Source: Alkalihalobacillus pseudalcaliphilus
GTDB taxonomy: Bacteria; Bacillota; Bacilli; Bacillales; Bacillaceae_D
DNA: 64,000 nucleotides
Reading direction: 5' to 3'
NCBI GenBank assembly: GCA_001038565.1
Contig: LFJO01000006.1
Coordinates: 505,527-569,526 of the forward strand
Of this stretch, positions 47,862 through 60,669 are shown one piece after another. The notes beneath the pieces are model-generated. The model was not told where the DNA came from, made no database searches, and saw only the letters and a list, made by a program, of their open reading frames with translations. The stretch's first letter is position 1; every line of letters starts with the position of its first letter. A program made the translations under genes and the position numbers.

Positions 47862-49136
47862 TTATTTTAAAGATGTTGCTGATTGGATTGCTTTTTCGCC
47901 AATATCATTTCGATAAAATAAACCATCAGATTGTATCTGGCTTGCTGCTACGTAAGCCTGCTCTTTCGCCTCTGCAATCGTTGGACCTCTTCCAGCTACT
48001 AATAAAACTCGTCCACCATTTGTTAACCATTTGTTATGTTTCAATTCTGTTCCTGCATGAAATAGAAGATGTGGCTCTTTCATTTGTTCAATCCCTTTAA
48101 TCTCTATCCCTTTTTCATACTGCTTAGGATAGCCTTTACTTGCGAGCACAACCCCTAAGACAGCATCTTCAGACCAAACTAATGGAGGAATCTCACCCGC
48201 TAATAAAGTTTGTAAAACCTCAAATAGATCAGACTCAAGCCGCGGTAAAACTACTTGAGTTTCCGGATCGCCAAAGCGCACGTTAAACTCAATCACCTTT
48301 GGACCTGTTGCCGTCATCATTAACCCCGCATATAAAATGCCTGTAAAGGCACGTCCTTCACTAATCATGGCCTCAGCCATCGGTTGTAAAATCTCAGCCA
48401 CAGCCCTTTGTACATCTTCATCTGTAAATTGTGGAACTGGTGAATAGGCACCCATGCCACCTGTGTTTGGACCTTGATCATGATCATAGGCACGCTTATG
48501 GTCCTGTGCACCTACCATTGGCACGACTAAATCACCATGGACAAAAGCCATTAATGAGAGCTCTTCACCATCTAGGTACTCCTCAATCACTACCGAAGCA
48601 CCCGCTGCTCCAAATTGATTATCTAATAACATAGACTTCAGTGCTTCAATGGCTTCTTCTTCTGTTAAAGCAACAACCACACCTTTACCTGCCGCTAATC
48701 CATCGGCTTTAATGACAATTGGTGCTCCTCGTTCTTTGACATATGCCGCTGCTTGCTCATAATTTGAAAAGCAGCGGTAGGAACCTGTTGGAATTTGATA
48801 TTTTTCCATGATTTCTTTGGCAAAGCCTTTACTGCCTTCAAGTAAGGCAGCCTCTTTACTTGGACCAAAGGTAGGGATTCCCTCCAATTGAAACCTATCA
48901 ACTAGTCCTGCTAATAAAGGGGCTTCCGGTCCAACAAAGACAAGCTCCACTTCATTTTTTAATGCAAAATGAACAAGCTCCTCGTGGTTATCTTCACTGA
49001 TTGGTACTCTCTTCGCTACATCCGTCATCCCTGAATTGCCAGGAGCAACAAACACGTTAGTCACATGTTCACTTTTTGAAAATTTCCAAGCAATCGTATG
49101 CTCACGCCCGCCACTACCAATTACGAGTACATTCAT
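47862..49136 (-). CDS. purD: Phosphoribosylamine-glycine ligase PurD
   Basis: 424 aa, ATP-grasp enzyme for step 2 of purine synthesis (PRA plus glycine to GAR). Motifs: MNVLVIGSGGREHTIAWKF, FVGPEAPLLAGLVDRF, VIKADGLAAGKGVVVA, EEYLDGEELSLMAFVHG, NTGGMGAYSP, EFNVRFGDPETQVVLPRL. ATG behind AAAGGGGG. Last gene of the operon, followed by the hairpin. Confidence 0.97.
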   Translation of the reverse strand: MNVLVIGSGGREHTIAWKFSKSEHVTNVFVAPGNSGMTDVAKRVPISEDNHEELVHFALKNEVELVFVGPEAPLLAGLVDRFQLEGIPTFGPSKEAALLEGSKGFAKEIMEKYQIPTGSYRCFSNYEQAAAYVKERGAPIVIKADGLAAGKGVVVALTEEEAIEALKSMLLDNQFGAAGASVVIEEYLDGEELSLMAFVHGDLVVPMVGAQDHKRAYDHDQGPNTGGMGAYSPVPQFTDEDVQRAVAEILQPMAEAMISEGRAFTGILYAGLMMTATGPKVIEFNVRFGDPETQVVLPRLESDLFEVLQTLLAGEIPPLVWSEDAVLGVVLASKGYPKQYEKGIEIKGIEQMKEPHLLFHAGTELKHNKWLTNGGRVLLVAGRGPTIAEAKEQAYVAASQIQSDGLFYRNDIGEKAIQSATSLK

Positions 49137-49169
49137 CGTTTTGCCCCCTTTGGTCTTACATTTTTCTCA

Positions 49170-50705
49170 TTAATGTTTAAAATGCCTTACACCGGTAAAT
49201 ACCATCGCCATACCATACTCGTTCGCTTTATCAATCGAAACTTGATCTTTGATGGAGCCACCTGGTTGAATGATTGCTGTCACACCTGCCTTGGCTGCTG
49301 CTTCAACCGTATCACCCATTGGGAAAAAGGCATCTGAACCAAGAACGGAACCAACAGACCGCTCGCCAGCTTGCTCAATCGCTATTTTGGCAGCACCGAC
49401 ACGATTCATTTGACCAGCACCAATACCGACTGTCATTTCATCATTGGTTAAGACAATTGCATTGGATTTCACATGTTTGACTACATTCCAAGCTAATTGT
49501 AATGCCTTCCATTCAAGGTCCGTTGGCTCTCTTTTTGTCACAACTTCTACCTGTGCATCTGCTAAGCCAAAACGGTCTTCATCTTGAATAAGTAAACCAC
49601 CATGTATAGAAGTAATCACTCGTTCTTTCTTTATTTCTGCTTGTGTATCAATGGTTAAGAGACGGAGATTTTTCTTTTTTGTTAAAATCGTTAGAGCAGC
49701 CTCACTAAACGAAGGAGCAATAATAATCTCTAGGAATATCTCATTTAATTGTATCGCGGTCACCTCATCAACTTCACGGTTTAACGCAATGATGCCTCCA
49801 AAAATGGAGACAGAATCTGCTTCATAAGCAGAGGAGAACGCCTCGAGAATCGTCGCCCCGGTTCCAACACCACAAGGGTTCATATGCTTTACAGCAACGG
49901 CGGCCGGCACATCGAACTCTTTCACGATCGCCAAAACTGCATCTGCATCTTTTATATTATTATAGGAAAGCTCTTTCCCATGAAGTTGGTTCGCTTTAGC
50001 AATTGAATGGTGATCAGCTAATGGCTTCTCGTAAAATACAGCTTTTTGGTGAGGATTTTCACCATATCGAAGGTCTTGTTTTTTCGTATATGTAACGGTT
50101 AATGATTCGGGTGATTCCTCTCCTACAACATTGGTTAAATATTCGGCAATTAGCGCATCATAACTGGCTGTATGACGGAAAACTTTCGCAGCTAACCGTT
50201 GGCGTGTAGAAAAAGTCATTTCTCCAGTAGAAAGCTCTTCAAGCACAGTGCCATAATCTTTTGGGTCGACTACAACCGTGACAAAGCGGTGGTTTTTAGC
50301 AGCTGAACGTAACATACTTGGTCCACCAATATCAATATTTTCAATAGCCATATCTAAGGTTGCCTCTGGCTTTTCAATGGTTTGTTGAAAAGGATATAAA
50401 TTAACACAGACGAGGTCAATAGGAGCAATCTCATGTTGCTGCAGTGCTTCTACATGTTCTTCTTTATCACGAATGGCTAAAAGCCCTCCATGAATATTCG
50501 GGTGAAGTGTTTTTACACGACCATCCATAATCTCTGGAAAACCTGTCACTTCCGAAATACCTGTCACTGATATACCCGCGTTTTGAATCGCTGCTTTTGT
50601 TCCACCCGTAGAGACGATTTCAAATCCAAGATCAACAAGACCTTGAACGAATTCAAGCACTCCCTCTTTATTGGACACACTTACTAACGCTCGTTTATTA
50701 GCCAT
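49170..50705 (-). CDS. purH: Bifunctional AICAR transformylase/IMP cyclohydrolase PurH
   Basis: 511 aa from the ATG at 50705 (GGAGGGAGA upstream). It performs the last two steps to IMP. The N-terminal cyclohydrolase ([38 protein letters not shown]) is followed by the transformylase ([28 protein letters not shown] with Lys-His, [26 protein letters not shown]). Its start overlaps the purN stop by 8 nt. Confidence 0.97.
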   Translation of the reverse strand: MANKRALVSVSNKEGVLEFVQGLVDLGFEIVSTGGTKAAIQNAGISVTGISEVTGFPEIMDGRVKTLHPNIHGGLLAIRDKEEHVEALQQHEIAPIDLVCVNLYPFQQTIEKPEATLDMAIENIDIGGPSMLRSAAKNHRFVTVVVDPKDYGTVLEELSTGEMTFSTRQRLAAKVFRHTASYDALIAEYLTNVVGEESPESLTVTYTKKQDLRYGENPHQKAVFYEKPLADHHSIAKANQLHGKELSYNNIKDADAVLAIVKEFDVPAAVAVKHMNPCGVGTGATILEAFSSAYEADSVSIFGGIIALNREVDEVTAIQLNEIFLEIIIAPSFSEAALTILTKKKNLRLLTIDTQAEIKKERVITSIHGGLLIQDEDRFGLADAQVEVVTKREPTDLEWKALQLAWNVVKHVKSNAIVLTNDEMTVGIGAGQMNRVGAAKIAIEQAGERSVGSVLGSDAFFPMGDTVEAAAKAGVTAIIQPGGSIKDQVSIDKANEYGMAMVFTGVRHFKH

Positions 50706-51288
50706 GATACTCTCCCTCCATACGCTTCTGCTCACATATCATTTGTAATGTTTGTGGATATAGTTGATGTTCTACAGCTTGTATTTTTCTTGTTAACGAT
50801 TGTCTCGTTTCTCCATTTTCAATCCTTATAGCCTTTTGAGCGATAATAGGACCCGTGTCCATTCCTTCGTCAACATAATGGATGGTTACACCGGTCACTT
50901 TAACACCTGCATCCAAAGCTTGACCTATTGCATCAAGACCTGGGAATGATGGTAGAAGTGATGGGTGAATATTGACGATCTTCCCCTCAAATGCCTTCAA
51001 TAAGGTCGGTCCTACTAAGCGCATATAACCAGCCAAAACGATAAAATCGATTTCAGCCTCTCTTAAGTGCCTGATGATTTGCTCTTCGTACTGTTGCTTG
51101 GAATCAAAGTTACGAGGCACACATTCATAAACAGGTATCTCTTTTTTTAACGCCCGTTCATTCACTTTTGCCCCCGGTTTATCACAAATAATAAAGGAGA
51201 CTTCAGCCTCTAACAGCCCTGCTTTACTCGCCTCAATAATTGCTTCCGCGTTTGAACCGCGTCCTGAGGCAAAGATCGCCATCTTCAT
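50698..51288 (-). CDS. purN: GAR transformylase PurN
   Basis: 196 aa. Transfers formyl from 10-formyl-THF to GAR (step 3). Motifs: [32 protein letters not shown] (catalytic Asn-His), [13 protein letters not shown]. The ATG overlaps the purM stop as ATGA, with GGAGG inside purM. Confidence 0.96.
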   Translation of the reverse strand: MKMAIFASGRGSNAEAIIEASKAGLLEAEVSFIICDKPGAKVNERALKKEIPVYECVPRNFDSKQQYEEQIIRHLREAEIDFIVLAGYMRLVGPTLLKAFEGKIVNIHPSLLPSFPGLDAIGQALDAGVKVTGVTIHYVDEGMDTGPIIAQKAIRIENGETRQSLTRKIQAVEHQLYPQTLQMICEQKRMEGEYHG

Positions 51289-52322
51289 CGGTCCAAGCCT
51301 CCAATAGTAATACTCGCTTCTTTATTCACTCGTCCAATTACAGTCGCCTTTTCCCCCTGTGCTTCTAGTACTTCCACCGTACGATCCGCTTCTGAAGCCG
51401 ATACAACAACAGCCATACCTATGCCCATATTAAATGTTGAGAAAAGCTCTTTGTCAGACAGATTACCTTTTTCTTTTATGAGATCAAAAATCGATGGAAT
51501 CGTCCATGTTATTTCCGGTATATCAATACCTAAGCCACCCGGCAGCATTCTTGGTAAATTTTCATAAAAGCCACCACCTGTAATATGAGCGATACCCTTT
51601 ACATCTACTTCATCTAATAACGATAAAATCGGTTTCACATAGATTCTCGTTGGTGTTAACAGCTCTTCGCCTAGACTTTTTGTAAAACCCGCTAAGCTTT
51701 CGTATAAAGATAAACCAGCATCCTGAAGTAATACTTTACGAACTAAGGAAAAGCCATTACTATGTAGACCACTGGAAGCTAAGCCAATTACCACATCGCC
51801 AACTTCTATTTCCTCACCTGTAATGAGTTTCGACTTTTCAACGGCACCTACAGCAAAACCAGCAATATCATACTCATCAGGACTGTACATCCCTGGCATT
51901 TCTGCCGTTTCACCGCCAATTAACGCACACCCAGCCTGCTCTGCTCCATCTGCAACCCCCTGTACGATCGCTTCAATTTTATTAGGATCAGCTTTTCCTA
52001 AGGCAAGATAGTCTAATAGATAAAGAGGCTCTGCCCCTTGAACCACGATATCATTCACACACATTGCAACGGCATCAATCCCAATCGTATCATGTTTATC
52101 CATCATAAAAGCAAGCAAAAGCTTCGTTCCAACTCCGTCTGTTCCTGAAACGAGCACGGGTTCTTTTAGCTGTAGGGCTGATAGATCAAATAAGCCGCCA
52201 AACCCACCTAAGCCTCCCATGACTCCTTGTCTTGTTGTCCGTTCTACGTGTTGCTTCATTCGATTTACGGCTTCATAGCCCGCTTCTATATCAACACCAG
52301 CCTGTTTATACGCTTCAGACAT
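51285..52322 (-). CDS. purM: AIR synthetase PurM
   Basis: 345 aa from the ATG at 52322 (AGGAGG 9 nt upstream; the frame opens earlier). FGAM to AIR (step 5). Motifs: [85 protein letters not shown]. Confidence 0.97.
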   Translation of the reverse strand: MSEAYKQAGVDIEAGYEAVNRMKQHVERTTRQGVMGGLGGFGGLFDLSALQLKEPVLVSGTDGVGTKLLLAFMMDKHDTIGIDAVAMCVNDIVVQGAEPLYLLDYLALGKADPNKIEAIVQGVADGAEQAGCALIGGETAEMPGMYSPDEYDIAGFAVGAVEKSKLITGEEIEVGDVVIGLASSGLHSNGFSLVRKVLLQDAGLSLYESLAGFTKSLGEELLTPTRIYVKPILSLLDEVDVKGIAHITGGGFYENLPRMLPGGLGIDIPEITWTIPSIFDLIKEKGNLSDKELFSTFNMGIGMAVVVSASEADRTVEVLEAQGEKATVIGRVNKEASITIGGLDR

Positions 52323-52383
52323 AACTAATTGCCTCCTAAAAATCCGTTCTTTCAATCTATGACTTCACCGCGAAGAATAACCT

Positions 52384-53796
52384 TTATACTTTTGCATGTG
52401 GATGTAATGTATCTGAGTAAATCTCTGTTGGATATTGCCCTGTAAAACAAGCTAAACATTGCCCGCAATTCGACTCTTGTTCAGAACGACCAATACCTTT
52501 CATCAACCCTTCTGTTGATAAAAAGGCGAGCGTGTCAGCCCCCATCATCTCTCTCATTTCTTCGATTGAATACTGGGAGGCAATTAACTCCTCGGTTGTT
52601 GACGTATCGATCCCATAAAAGCAAGGATTTTTAATGGGGGGTGAACTAATGCGAACATGAACCTCTAATGCCCCTGCATCTCTTAACATTTTGACAATTC
52701 TTCGGCTCGTTGTACCTCGGACAATTGAATCATCGATCATCACAACACGTTTCCCTTCAACAACACCGCGAACAGCAGAAAGTTTCATTTTCACCCCTTG
52801 CTCACGTAATTCCTGTGAGGGCTGAATAAAAGTACGACCAACATAACGATTTTTAATCATTCCGAGCTCATAAGGAATCCCTGTTTGTTCCGCATAACCA
52901 ATCGCAGCTGAAATACTTGAATCTGGCACACCTGTAACAACGTCAGCTTCAACCGGCGCCTCTAAAGCAAGCTGCTTCCCTAAGCTTTTCCTTGCTGTAT
53001 GCACATTAATCTCATCAACATTGCTGTCAGGTCTCGCAAAATATACATATTCCATCGAACAAATAGCTCGTGCTGATTTATTAACAAAACGTGTGGAACG
53101 TAAGCCAAACTCATCGATAATGACAAGCTCGCCTGGTTCAACCTCACGTTCAAAAGTCGCTCCAATCACATCAAACGCACATGTTTCAGAAGCAACAACA
53201 TAGGCATCCCCCAAGCGACCAAGTGATAAGGGGCGTAATCCATTTGGATCAAGAGCAACCATCATTTGCCTTTCATTCATCACAACAAAGGCATAAGCTC
53301 CTTTTAACATGGCTAACGCATTCCTCATTTGGTCCTCTAAATTGTAAAAGCCACTTCTTTTAATTAAATGCGCTAACACTTCTGTATCGGAGGTTGATTG
53401 AAAAATGCTTCCTTGAGCCTCGAGCTGACGTTTCATATAATTGGCATTCACTAGATTACCGTTATGAGCAATCGCCAAGCTTCCCGTTTGTGAACGAAAG
53501 AGGAGAGGCTGCACATTAGCCAAGCCTCCACCACCTGCTGTTGCATATCGAACATGTCCGACAGCGTGATTGCCTTGAAGTTTCGTGAACGTGTCGGGAT
53601 TGAATACATCATTCACAAGCCCAAGCCCTTTGTGAATTTTCAAATGCTCACCATCTGAAACAACGATACCTGCTCCTTCTTGACCACGGTGCTGTAAACT
53701 GTGAAGCCCATAATAAGTAATCTGTGCAGCATCTTTATGTCCCCATACACCAAAAACGCCACATTCTTCGTTTAAGCCTTTGATTTCAGCAAACAT
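52384..53796 (-). CDS. purF: Amidophosphoribosyltransferase PurF
   Basis: 470 aa from the ATG at 53796 (GGAGAGGAG upstream). First committed step: PRPP plus glutamine to [15 protein letters not shown]: Cys12 follows an 11-residue propeptide, exactly as in B. subtilis PurF, where cleavage exposes the Cys nucleophile. [24 protein letters not shown] site [14 protein letters not shown]; 4Fe-4S ligands in [12 protein letters not shown]. It overlaps purL by 25 nt. Feedback control by AMP/GDP is known for the family. Confidence 0.97.
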   Translation of the reverse strand: MFAEIKGLNEECGVFGVWGHKDAAQITYYGLHSLQHRGQEGAGIVVSDGEHLKIHKGLGLVNDVFNPDTFTKLQGNHAVGHVRYATAGGGGLANVQPLLFRSQTGSLAIAHNGNLVNANYMKRQLEAQGSIFQSTSDTEVLAHLIKRSGFYNLEDQMRNALAMLKGAYAFVVMNERQMMVALDPNGLRPLSLGRLGDAYVVASETCAFDVIGATFEREVEPGELVIIDEFGLRSTRFVNKSARAICSMEYVYFARPDSNVDEINVHTARKSLGKQLALEAPVEADVVTGVPDSSISAAIGYAEQTGIPYELGMIKNRYVGRTFIQPSQELREQGVKMKLSAVRGVVEGKRVVMIDDSIVRGTTSRRIVKMLRDAGALEVHVRISSPPIKNPCFYGIDTSTTEELIASQYSIEEMREMMGADTLAFLSTEGLMKGIGRSEQESNCGQCLACFTGQYPTEIYSDTLHPHAKV

Positions 53797-56000
53797 GGAA
53801 TAGCTCCTCTCCAAGCCTTCACAATTTCCTCTTGTGTCACATCAATAATGGGACTATTTGTTTCATCTTTTATGACTAGTTGAGCCGTATCCGTAACAAG
53901 TCCAATCTGTTTAGCCTCTGGAATGACCGCTTCAAAATCTGCACGATTCTCTGGGTTGATTGTCACAATAAAGCGAGATTGAGACTCTGCGAATAAAGCA
54001 CTTACTGCTTCACCTTTAATTTGTACTTCTGCCCCCACAGATCCTGATGTCATTTTTTCAGCCAAAGCAACACTTAACCCGCCTTCTGCAACATCATGGG
54101 CAGAAGCAACAAGTTCTTGTTGAATGGCCGACAATAATTTGGCCTGCCTTTCTTTTTCGACATTCAAGTCGATAGCTGGGGCTTTCCCACTAATTTTTCC
54201 ATTTAGCATTTTCTGTAGCTCACTACCACCGAATTCACTCTTTGTATCACCTATTAAATAAATAATGTCGCCGCTATTTTTAAATGATTGAGTCGTAATA
54301 TGCTTCGTATCCTCAATTAAACCGACCATACCAATGACTGGTGTCGGGTAAACCGCTTCTCCATTTGTCTCGTTATATAAAGAAACATTCCCACCGATCA
54401 CAGGTGTTTCTAACACACGGCAAGCCTCACTCATACCATCTGTCGATTTTTCTAATTGCCAAAAAATTTCAGGCTTATCAGGACTCCCATAATTCAAGCA
54501 ATCTGTTAATCCAAGTGGAACTCCTCCAGAACAAACAATATTACGGGCTGCTTCCGCGACAGCAATTTGGCCACCTACTTCAGGATCAAGATATAAATAG
54601 CGAGAGTTGCAGTCTGTCGTCATTGCTAACGCTTTTTTCGAATCACGAATCCGTACAACAGCAGCATCCGATCCTGGACTAACCACGGTGTTCGTTTGCA
54701 CCATATAGTCATATTGCTCATAAACCCATTCCTTGCTTGCAATGGTCGGTTGTGCTAGCAGCATAAGTAAGGTTTCTTGTTTATCTGCAATAACAGGTAG
54801 CTCTGGTTCTAACTTTTGAAACTCTTGATAATAGGCTGGTACGCTTGAAGGTTTATGATAGACTGGTGCATCCTCGGCTAGTGCATCTACCGGGATCTCA
54901 CAAACGACTTCACCCTGATGGACTAAACGCAATGTTTTATCGTCTGTCACATGACCGACTTCTGCCCAAAGTAAACCCCAACGCTCAACAATCTCCTTAA
55001 TCTCATCCTCTTGCCCCTTCTTGACAACGAGTAGCATTCTTTCTTGTGATTCAGACAGCATCATTTCATAAGGTGTCATCCCTTTTTCACGCTGTGGAAT
55101 GAAATCAAGATTCATCTCAATCCCGGAACCTGCCTTACTTGCCATTTCAGCGGATGAGGATGTAAGACCTGCTGCCCCCATATCCTGAATCCCTACTAAT
55201 GCCTCACATTTAACAAGCTCTAAACATGCTTCAAGTAAAAGTTTTTCCATAAATGGATCGCCCACTTGAACTGCTGGTCTTTTTGCCTCTGAGCCTTCAC
55301 TTAACTCTTCTGATGCAAAGGTGGCACCGTGAATCCCATCACGTCCCGTGCTAGCTCCTACGTACATGACGGTATTACCTACACCTTTGGCCTGACCTTT
55401 TTGAATATCCTCATGATTAATTAACCCTACACACATCGCATTCACGAGTGGATTTCCGTCATAGCATGGGTCAAATTGAACTTCACCACCAACCGTTGGT
55501 ACACCTACACAATTTCCATATCCAGCAATACCCGCAACGACTTCTTCAAATAAATAACGAACCTTTGGTGAGGTTAACTCACCAAAACGTAAAGAGTTTA
55601 ATAACGAAATTGGACGAGCTCCCATTGAAAAAACATCTCGTAAAATACCACCGACACCTGTTGCGGCACCTTGGTATGGCTCAATTGCTGAAGGGTGGTT
55701 ATGGCTCTCAATTTTGAATACAACGGCTTGTTCATCACCGATATCAATAATCCCCGCTCCTTCTCCAGGCCCTTGTAATACTTTTTCTCCATCAACGGGG
55801 AACTTTTTGAGTAATACCTTCGAGTTTTTATAGCTACAATGCTCGGACCACATTACCGAAAAAATACCTGTTTCTGTATAATTCGGGGCACGACCTAAAA
55901 TACTCTCGACTAAGCCAAATTCCTCATCTGTTAAGCCCATACCTTGATATAATTTCTGCTCTTTCACTTGCGTTGCTGTTGGCTCAAGCTGTTGTAACAT
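53772..56000 (-). CDS. purL: FGAM synthase large subunit PurL
   Basis: 742 aa, small-type PurL that needs PurS and PurQ (step 4). Motifs: [103 protein letters not shown]. It overlaps purQ by 17 nt, as expected for a complex made in fixed ratio. Confidence 0.97.
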   Translation of the reverse strand: MLQQLEPTATQVKEQKLYQGMGLTDEEFGLVESILGRAPNYTETGIFSVMWSEHCSYKNSKVLLKKFPVDGEKVLQGPGEGAGIIDIGDEQAVVFKIESHNHPSAIEPYQGAATGVGGILRDVFSMGARPISLLNSLRFGELTSPKVRYLFEEVVAGIAGYGNCVGVPTVGGEVQFDPCYDGNPLVNAMCVGLINHEDIQKGQAKGVGNTVMYVGASTGRDGIHGATFASEELSEGSEAKRPAVQVGDPFMEKLLLEACLELVKCEALVGIQDMGAAGLTSSSAEMASKAGSGIEMNLDFIPQREKGMTPYEMMLSESQERMLLVVKKGQEDEIKEIVERWGLLWAEVGHVTDDKTLRLVHQGEVVCEIPVDALAEDAPVYHKPSSVPAYYQEFQKLEPELPVIADKQETLLMLLAQPTIASKEWVYEQYDYMVQTNTVVSPGSDAAVVRIRDSKKALAMTTDCNSRYLYLDPEVGGQIAVAEAARNIVCSGGVPLGLTDCLNYGSPDKPEIFWQLEKSTDGMSEACRVLETPVIGGNVSLYNETNGEAVYPTPVIGMVGLIEDTKHITTQSFKNSGDIIYLIGDTKSEFGGSELQKMLNGKISGKAPAIDLNVEKERQAKLLSAIQQELVASAHDVAEGGLSVALAEKMTSGSVGAEVQIKGEAVSALFAESQSRFIVTINPENRADFEAVIPEAKQIGLVTDTAQLVIKDETNSPIIDVTQEEIVKAWRGAIPCLLKSKA

Positions 56001-56667
56001 GAGATTCCCTCCAATTTCGTAACATCGATTGAAATAATTTTAAGCCATCATCACTTCCTAGTAATGCTTCTACCGCTCTTTCAGGATGCGGCATCATACC
56101 AAGGACATTTCCTTTTTCGTTCGTAATTCCTGCAATATGATTACGAGAACCATTAATAGCATCTACATATCGAAAGACGACTTGATTATTTTTTTCGATA
56201 GTTGCTAACGTTTCTTCGTCACATTCATAATTGCCCTCTCCATGAGCAACTGGAATGGTAACTACTTCACCTTTAGCGTAACCAGTCGTAAATAAAGTTT
56301 CATTGTTCTCCACTTGTAATTGGACCGGGCGGCAAATAAATTTTAAGCCTTCATTCCTTTTCATAGCACCTGGTAATAGACCCGCCTCTAGCAAAATTTG
56401 AAATCCATTACATACACCGAGTACAGGTGTACCTGCTTTGGCTGCTTCAATAACCGCGTTCATGACCTTTGAAAATCTTGCAATCGCACCAGAACGTAGA
56501 TAATCGCCATATGAGAATCCACCAGGTAATAAAATACCATCAAATCCATCTAAGGAAGCTTCATCATGCCAGACGTATTCAACCTCTGCTCCAAGTCCAT
56601 CCTGAATAGCATGGAACATATCTGAATCACAATTGGATCCAGGAAAAACGATGACGGCAAACCTCAT
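55984..56667 (-). CDS. purQ: FGAM synthase glutaminase subunit PurQ
   Basis: 227 aa, class I glutamine amidotransferase. Nucleophile Cys in [13 protein letters not shown], oxyanion loop [15 protein letters not shown], and His/Glu in [10 protein letters not shown]. Supplies ammonia to PurL. ATG overlaps the purS stop as ATGA, with GGAGG upstream. Confidence 0.97.
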   Translation of the reverse strand: MRFAVIVFPGSNCDSDMFHAIQDGLGAEVEYVWHDEASLDGFDGILLPGGFSYGDYLRSGAIARFSKVMNAVIEAAKAGTPVLGVCNGFQILLEAGLLPGAMKRNEGLKFICRPVQLQVENNETLFTTGYAKGEVVTIPVAHGEGNYECDEETLATIEKNNQVVFRYVDAINGSRNHIAGITNEKGNVLGMMPHPERAVEALLGSDDGLKLFQSMLRNWRESHVTTA

Positions 56668-56915
56668 GACGGCACAACCTCCTCAACTTCAAAACGATAG
56701 TCTTCTATAACTGTATTAGCGAGGATTTTTTCACACATTTCTTTCACACGCTCTTCAACATTTGCTGTTTTCTCTACTTGCAATTCTAAGTATTTACCAA
56801 TACGTACATCTTGAACTTCTTGATAGTTCATCGTGTGAAGAGCTCCTTTAACAGCAACCCCTTGTGGATCTAGTACACTCTCTCTTAATGTAACAAACAC
56901 TTTTACTTTTAACAT
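56664..56915 (-). CDS. purS: FGAM synthase subunit PurS
   Basis: 83 aa. The small bridging subunit: [27 protein letters not shown] and ...[12 protein letters not shown] are typical. ATG behind TAGGAGG. Unlike the tightly packed genes after it, purS is separated from purC by a 422-bp repeat-bearing gap. Confidence 0.96.
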   Translation of the reverse strand: MLKVKVFVTLRESVLDPQGVAVKGALHTMNYQEVQDVRIGKYLELQVEKTANVEERVKEMCEKILANTVIEDYRFEVEEVVPS

Positions 56916-57337
56916 GAATGAATCCTCCTAATAGGTTTGTATAAAGTTGCTTGGGTGCGATAGTTTGTGCCTTGAAGTTAGCTGGTCATTTATTTTGCGA
57001 TAGATGACTTTAACAGAATATTGCTACCCTTTTGTTCACTCGTAACCCCGCGATTCAGCGTTTGCTCGGGCTTTCTCTCTTTTTCTGCTCGCAACCCAGC
57101 GATTCCACATTTGCCAGGAATTGCACTTTTTTTCTCCCGTACCCCCGCGATCGCTCATGCTTGCACTCTCTTTTTCCTTCAATAAACCGTGCCCTCGGTT
57201 TTAACGAGGCTCTTTACACACTCACATCTCCAAGTATCCCCATACTTATGAGTAATTCTCATCCATTACACGCGATAATAATCGTACATCTCCTGCTACC
57301 AAAGGGTTTTAACCCTTCTTCTAGACAAGGTCTCCGA
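56916..57337. repeat. Repeat-filled gap inside the pur operon (families B and M2)
   Basis: A minus-strand family B core lies at 56953-56989. From about 57030 to 57180 come two to three worn M2 units (GTAACCCCGCGATTCAGCG, TTTGCTCGGGCTTTCTCTC, GCAACCCAGCGATTCCACA). The rest (57.18-57.33 kb) shows no ORF and no terminator. Operon transcripts must cross it between purC and purS. Confidence 0.75.
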
Positions 57338-58051
57338 TTACGAAAACTGTGTTAAGCGAGTCAGGATTTCTGAATAACCTTCTTGTAAGCTACCTAAATT
57401 ACGTCTAAATAAGTCTTTATCAAAACGTTGATTCGTTTCTTTGTCCCACAGTCTACACGTGTCAGGTGAAATTTCATCTGCTAGTAAAAGTTCACCTGAT
57501 TGGGTACGACCAAATTCAAGCTTAAAATCTACTAATCTAATTTGAATATGAGAGAATATCTCGATTAAATGTTCATTAACGGCTAATGCCATGTCCTTTA
57601 ATTTTTGTACTTCAGCATCCGTAGCAGCTTCCAAAAAGTCAATATGTGCCTCTGTGATAAGAGGGTCCCCCAATGCGTCGTCCTTATAGTAGAACTCAAC
57701 GATTGGTTTTCGTAAAAAGGTCCCTTCTTTTACTCCAAGACGTTTTGACAGACTTCCTGCTACGATATTTCGTACAACAACTTCGAGCGGAACAATTTCC
57801 ACTTTTTGAACAAGCTGTTCCACTTCCGACAATCGTTCGATAAAATGGCTCGGAATGCCTCTTGTTTTCAACTGAGTAAAAATGAGTGTAGAAATTTCAT
57901 TATTTAAACGAGCTTTCCCCTCAAGCGTATCTTTCTTTTCCCCATTAAAAGCTGTTGCATCATCTTTATATTGAACCCAAAGGACATTTTCTTGCTCTGT
58001 TCGATAGATTTTCTTTGCTTTTCCTTCATATAAAAGCTCTAGCTTATTCAT
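57338..58051 (-). CDS. purC: SAICAR synthetase PurC
   Basis: 237 aa from the ATG at 58051 (GGAGGG upstream; an ATG at 58054 is nearly as good). CAIR plus aspartate to SAICAR. Motifs: LLYEGKAKKIYRTE, VPLEVVVRNIVAGSLSKRLG, IRLVDFKLEFGRT, LADEISPDTCRLWD. Confidence 0.96.
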   Translation of the reverse strand: MNKLELLYEGKAKKIYRTEQENVLWVQYKDDATAFNGEKKDTLEGKARLNNEISTLIFTQLKTRGIPSHFIERLSEVEQLVQKVEIVPLEVVVRNIVAGSLSKRLGVKEGTFLRKPIVEFYYKDDALGDPLITEAHIDFLEAATDAEVQKLKDMALAVNEHLIEIFSHIQIRLVDFKLEFGRTQSGELLLADEISPDTCRLWDKETNQRFDKDLFRRNLGSLQEGYSEILTRLTQFS

Positions 58052-58161
58052 CATGTCCCTCCGCATTTACGTAAAAGTTTAAGTTATTACGAGCATTCTT
58101 TCGACACTGTCAATTCCGAAAATTCAGTATATATTTTTATGATTTGATATCGATTTTAATC

Positions 58162-58200
58162 GAGCGGGCTGACGATCATTCCGTCTCATCATACCCGCTC
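58162..58200 (-). promoter_or_regulatory. purB-purC intercistronic hairpin
   Basis: GAGCGGG/CCCGCTC with a loop of about 24 nt on the minus strand and no U-run. It lies just after purB. Probably an mRNA processing or stability element rather than a terminator. Confidence 0.45.
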
Positions 58201-58216
58201 TTAACAGCTCTTCTAT

Positions 58217-59515
58217 TTATTTATCCAGGTCTAATCGTGTAAAAATCGTGTCGACATGTTTTAAATGATGCTCATAATTAAAGCAGTCTTCAATTTCTTC
58301 AGCTGATAATACGGAAGTGATCTGTTCTTCTGCCTCAATTAATTCGCGGAATTGAACACCACGCTCCCACGCTTCCATCGCCTTCGGTTGAACAAGGTCA
58401 TATGCTTCTTCACGAGCAAAGCCTTTATCGATTAAAGATAGGAGAACACGTTGTGAATAAATTAAACCATACGTTCTTGTCATGTTTCGCTTCATGTTAT
58501 CTGGGAATACCGTTAAGTTTTTAACGATGTTACCAAATCGATTCAACATATAATTTAAAGCAATCGTTGCATCGGGTAAGATAATTCTTTCTGCAGATGA
58601 GTGTGAAATATCACGCTCATGCCATAACGGTACATTCTCATAAGCAGTAAGCATATGACCACGAATGACGCGGGCTAAACCTGTCATATTCTCTGATCCA
58701 ATAGGGTTTCGCTTGTGAGGCATAGCGGATGAACCCTTTTGACCTTTGGCAAATGCTTCTTCAACCTCGCGTGTTTCACTTTTTTGTAATCCGCGAATTT
58801 CTACTGCAAATTTTTCAATAGATGTCGCAATTAATGCTAAAGTTCCCATGTAGTCAGCGTGACGATCACGCTGTAAAGTTTGTGTTGAGATCGGGGCAGC
58901 CTGTAGTCCTAATTTTTCACAAACGATTTGCTCTACGGCTGGATTAATGTTGGCATATGTACCAACTGCCCCAGACAATTTTCCAAAGCGAACACCTTCT
59001 GCTGCCGCTTTAAAACGCTCAATATTGCGCTTCATTTCCTCATACCATAAGCCTAACTTCAAACCAAATGTTGTTGGTTCAGCATGGACACCGTGGGTAC
59101 GCCCCATCATAACCGTGTACTTATGCTCGATAGCTTTATTTTTAATAACGTCGAGGAATTTCTCTAGGTCCTGTAATAAAATTTCATTGGCTTGCTTTAA
59201 TAAATAAGAAAGAGCTGTATCGACAACATCTGTTGACGTCAATCCGTAATGAACCCACTTTTTCTCTTCGCCTAATGTTTCCGATACTGCACGTGTGAAG
59301 GCAACGACATCATGGCGAGTTTCTTGCTCGATTTCTAAAATTCTATTTACATCGAAGCTGGCATTTTCACGGATTTTTTGAACATCCTCTTTAGGAATTT
59401 CGCCTAGCTCGGCCCAAGCCTCACATGCTACAATTTCTACTTCTAACCATGCTTGATAACGGTTTTGCTCCGTCCAAATTTTGCCCATTTCTGGTCGTGT
59501 ATAACGTTCAATCAT
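58217..59515 (-). CDS. purB: Adenylosuccinate lyase PurB
   Basis: 432 aa from the ATG at 59515 (GGGAGGAATT upstream). Acts twice: SAICAR to AICAR and adenylosuccinate to AMP. Motifs: [30 protein letters not shown] (catalytic His), TSTDVVDTA, and the signature loop [15 protein letters not shown] with the catalytic Ser. Confidence 0.97.
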   Translation of the reverse strand: MIERYTRPEMGKIWTEQNRYQAWLEVEIVACEAWAELGEIPKEDVQKIRENASFDVNRILEIEQETRHDVVAFTRAVSETLGEEKKWVHYGLTSTDVVDTALSYLLKQANEILLQDLEKFLDVIKNKAIEHKYTVMMGRTHGVHAEPTTFGLKLGLWYEEMKRNIERFKAAAEGVRFGKLSGAVGTYANINPAVEQIVCEKLGLQAAPISTQTLQRDRHADYMGTLALIATSIEKFAVEIRGLQKSETREVEEAFAKGQKGSSAMPHKRNPIGSENMTGLARVIRGHMLTAYENVPLWHERDISHSSAERIILPDATIALNYMLNRFGNIVKNLTVFPDNMKRNMTRTYGLIYSQRVLLSLIDKGFAREEAYDLVQPKAMEAWERGVQFRELIEAEEQITSVLSAEEIEDCFNYEHHLKHVDTIFTRLDLDK

Positions 59516-59553
59516 CTTAATTCCTCCCATTAACTATGTACGTACTTCATCTA

Positions 59554-60669
59554 TTATGAGCGTTCATCCATTTTTTGCAACGCTTCTTCGATCGTTTTAC
59601 CCATTACGGTTAAATGTCCCATCTTTCTTTTCTCTTTTACTTCCACTTTCCCGTATAAATGAAGTTTGATGTCTTTTAATTTCCAACGTTCTTCTAATAA
59701 TGGTGCTAGATCCTCACCTAATAGATTCTCCATCACAACAGGCTTGTGTAAAGTTGTTTCACCTAATGGCCAACCACACACTGCTCGAATATGCTGCTCG
59801 AATTGCGAAGTTTCGCATGCTTCGATTGTATAATGTCCCGAATTATGAGGTCTTGGCGCTAACTCATTCACATATAATGTGCCATCTTTTCCAACAAAAA
59901 ATTCGACCGCTAACGTTCCAACAAGTTGAAGCCCCTCTGCTATAGTCAAAGCAATCTCTCTTGCTTGAGTTTGTATTTCTTCTGAAACACGTGCAGGGAC
60001 AATGGAGCGATATAAAATATTGTGGCGATGGATATTCTCGGCAACCGGGAACGTTTTTACTTCTCCTCGAGTCGAACGCGTGACAATCACCGAAACCTCA
60101 CATCGAAAATCAATCCATGCTTCTAATACGAGTTCCTGATTTTGCACCCAATCCGATGCTACTTCTCTTAATTGCTCTTCATGCCGAACAATGACTTGGC
60201 CCTTTCCATCATAACCACCTGTGCATGTTTTGAGCACAGCCGGAAAGCCGATTTTTTGAGCAGCAGCTTCCATATCTTCATTTGATAAAATAGCTGCATG
60301 TGGAACGACAGGCATACCAAGGGCTGCAACTGTTTGCTTTTCCTTTAAGCGATGCTGGGTCACTTTTAACAATTGGTCACCTTGAGGAAAATCACATTTC
60401 CGTGCAATCCACGCTGCCGTCTCTTGGTCAATATTTTCAAATTCATATGTCACAAGATCTGACACATCTGCAAGCAATTTTGCTCCTTCTAGATCATCAT
60501 ACGCTTTTTCTATTTGAACATCTGCTACCTGCCCACATGGTGAATCAGGGTTGGGCTCTAACACCGCAATACGATAGCCCATTTGTCTAGCAGATAGTGC
60601 CATCATTCTCCCTAGTTGTCCGCCACCAATAATTCCGATTGTTGCTCCTGGCTGTAATGGTTGCTTCAT
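59554..60669 (-). CDS. purK: N5-CAIR synthetase PurK
   Basis: 371 aa, ATP-grasp enzyme that carboxylates AIR with bicarbonate to N5-CAIR. Motifs: [52 protein letters not shown]. Start overlaps the purE stop as ATGA. Confidence 0.96.
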   Translation of the reverse strand: MKQPLQPGATIGIIGGGQLGRMMALSARQMGYRIAVLEPNPDSPCGQVADVQIEKAYDDLEGAKLLADVSDLVTYEFENIDQETAAWIARKCDFPQGDQLLKVTQHRLKEKQTVAALGMPVVPHAAILSNEDMEAAAQKIGFPAVLKTCTGGYDGKGQVIVRHEEQLREVASDWVQNQELVLEAWIDFRCEVSVIVTRSTRGEVKTFPVAENIHRHNILYRSIVPARVSEEIQTQAREIALTIAEGLQLVGTLAVEFFVGKDGTLYVNELAPRPHNSGHYTIEACETSQFEQHIRAVCGWPLGETTLHKPVVMENLLGEDLAPLLEERWKLKDIKLHLYGKVEVKEKRKMGHLTVMGKTIEEALQKMDERS

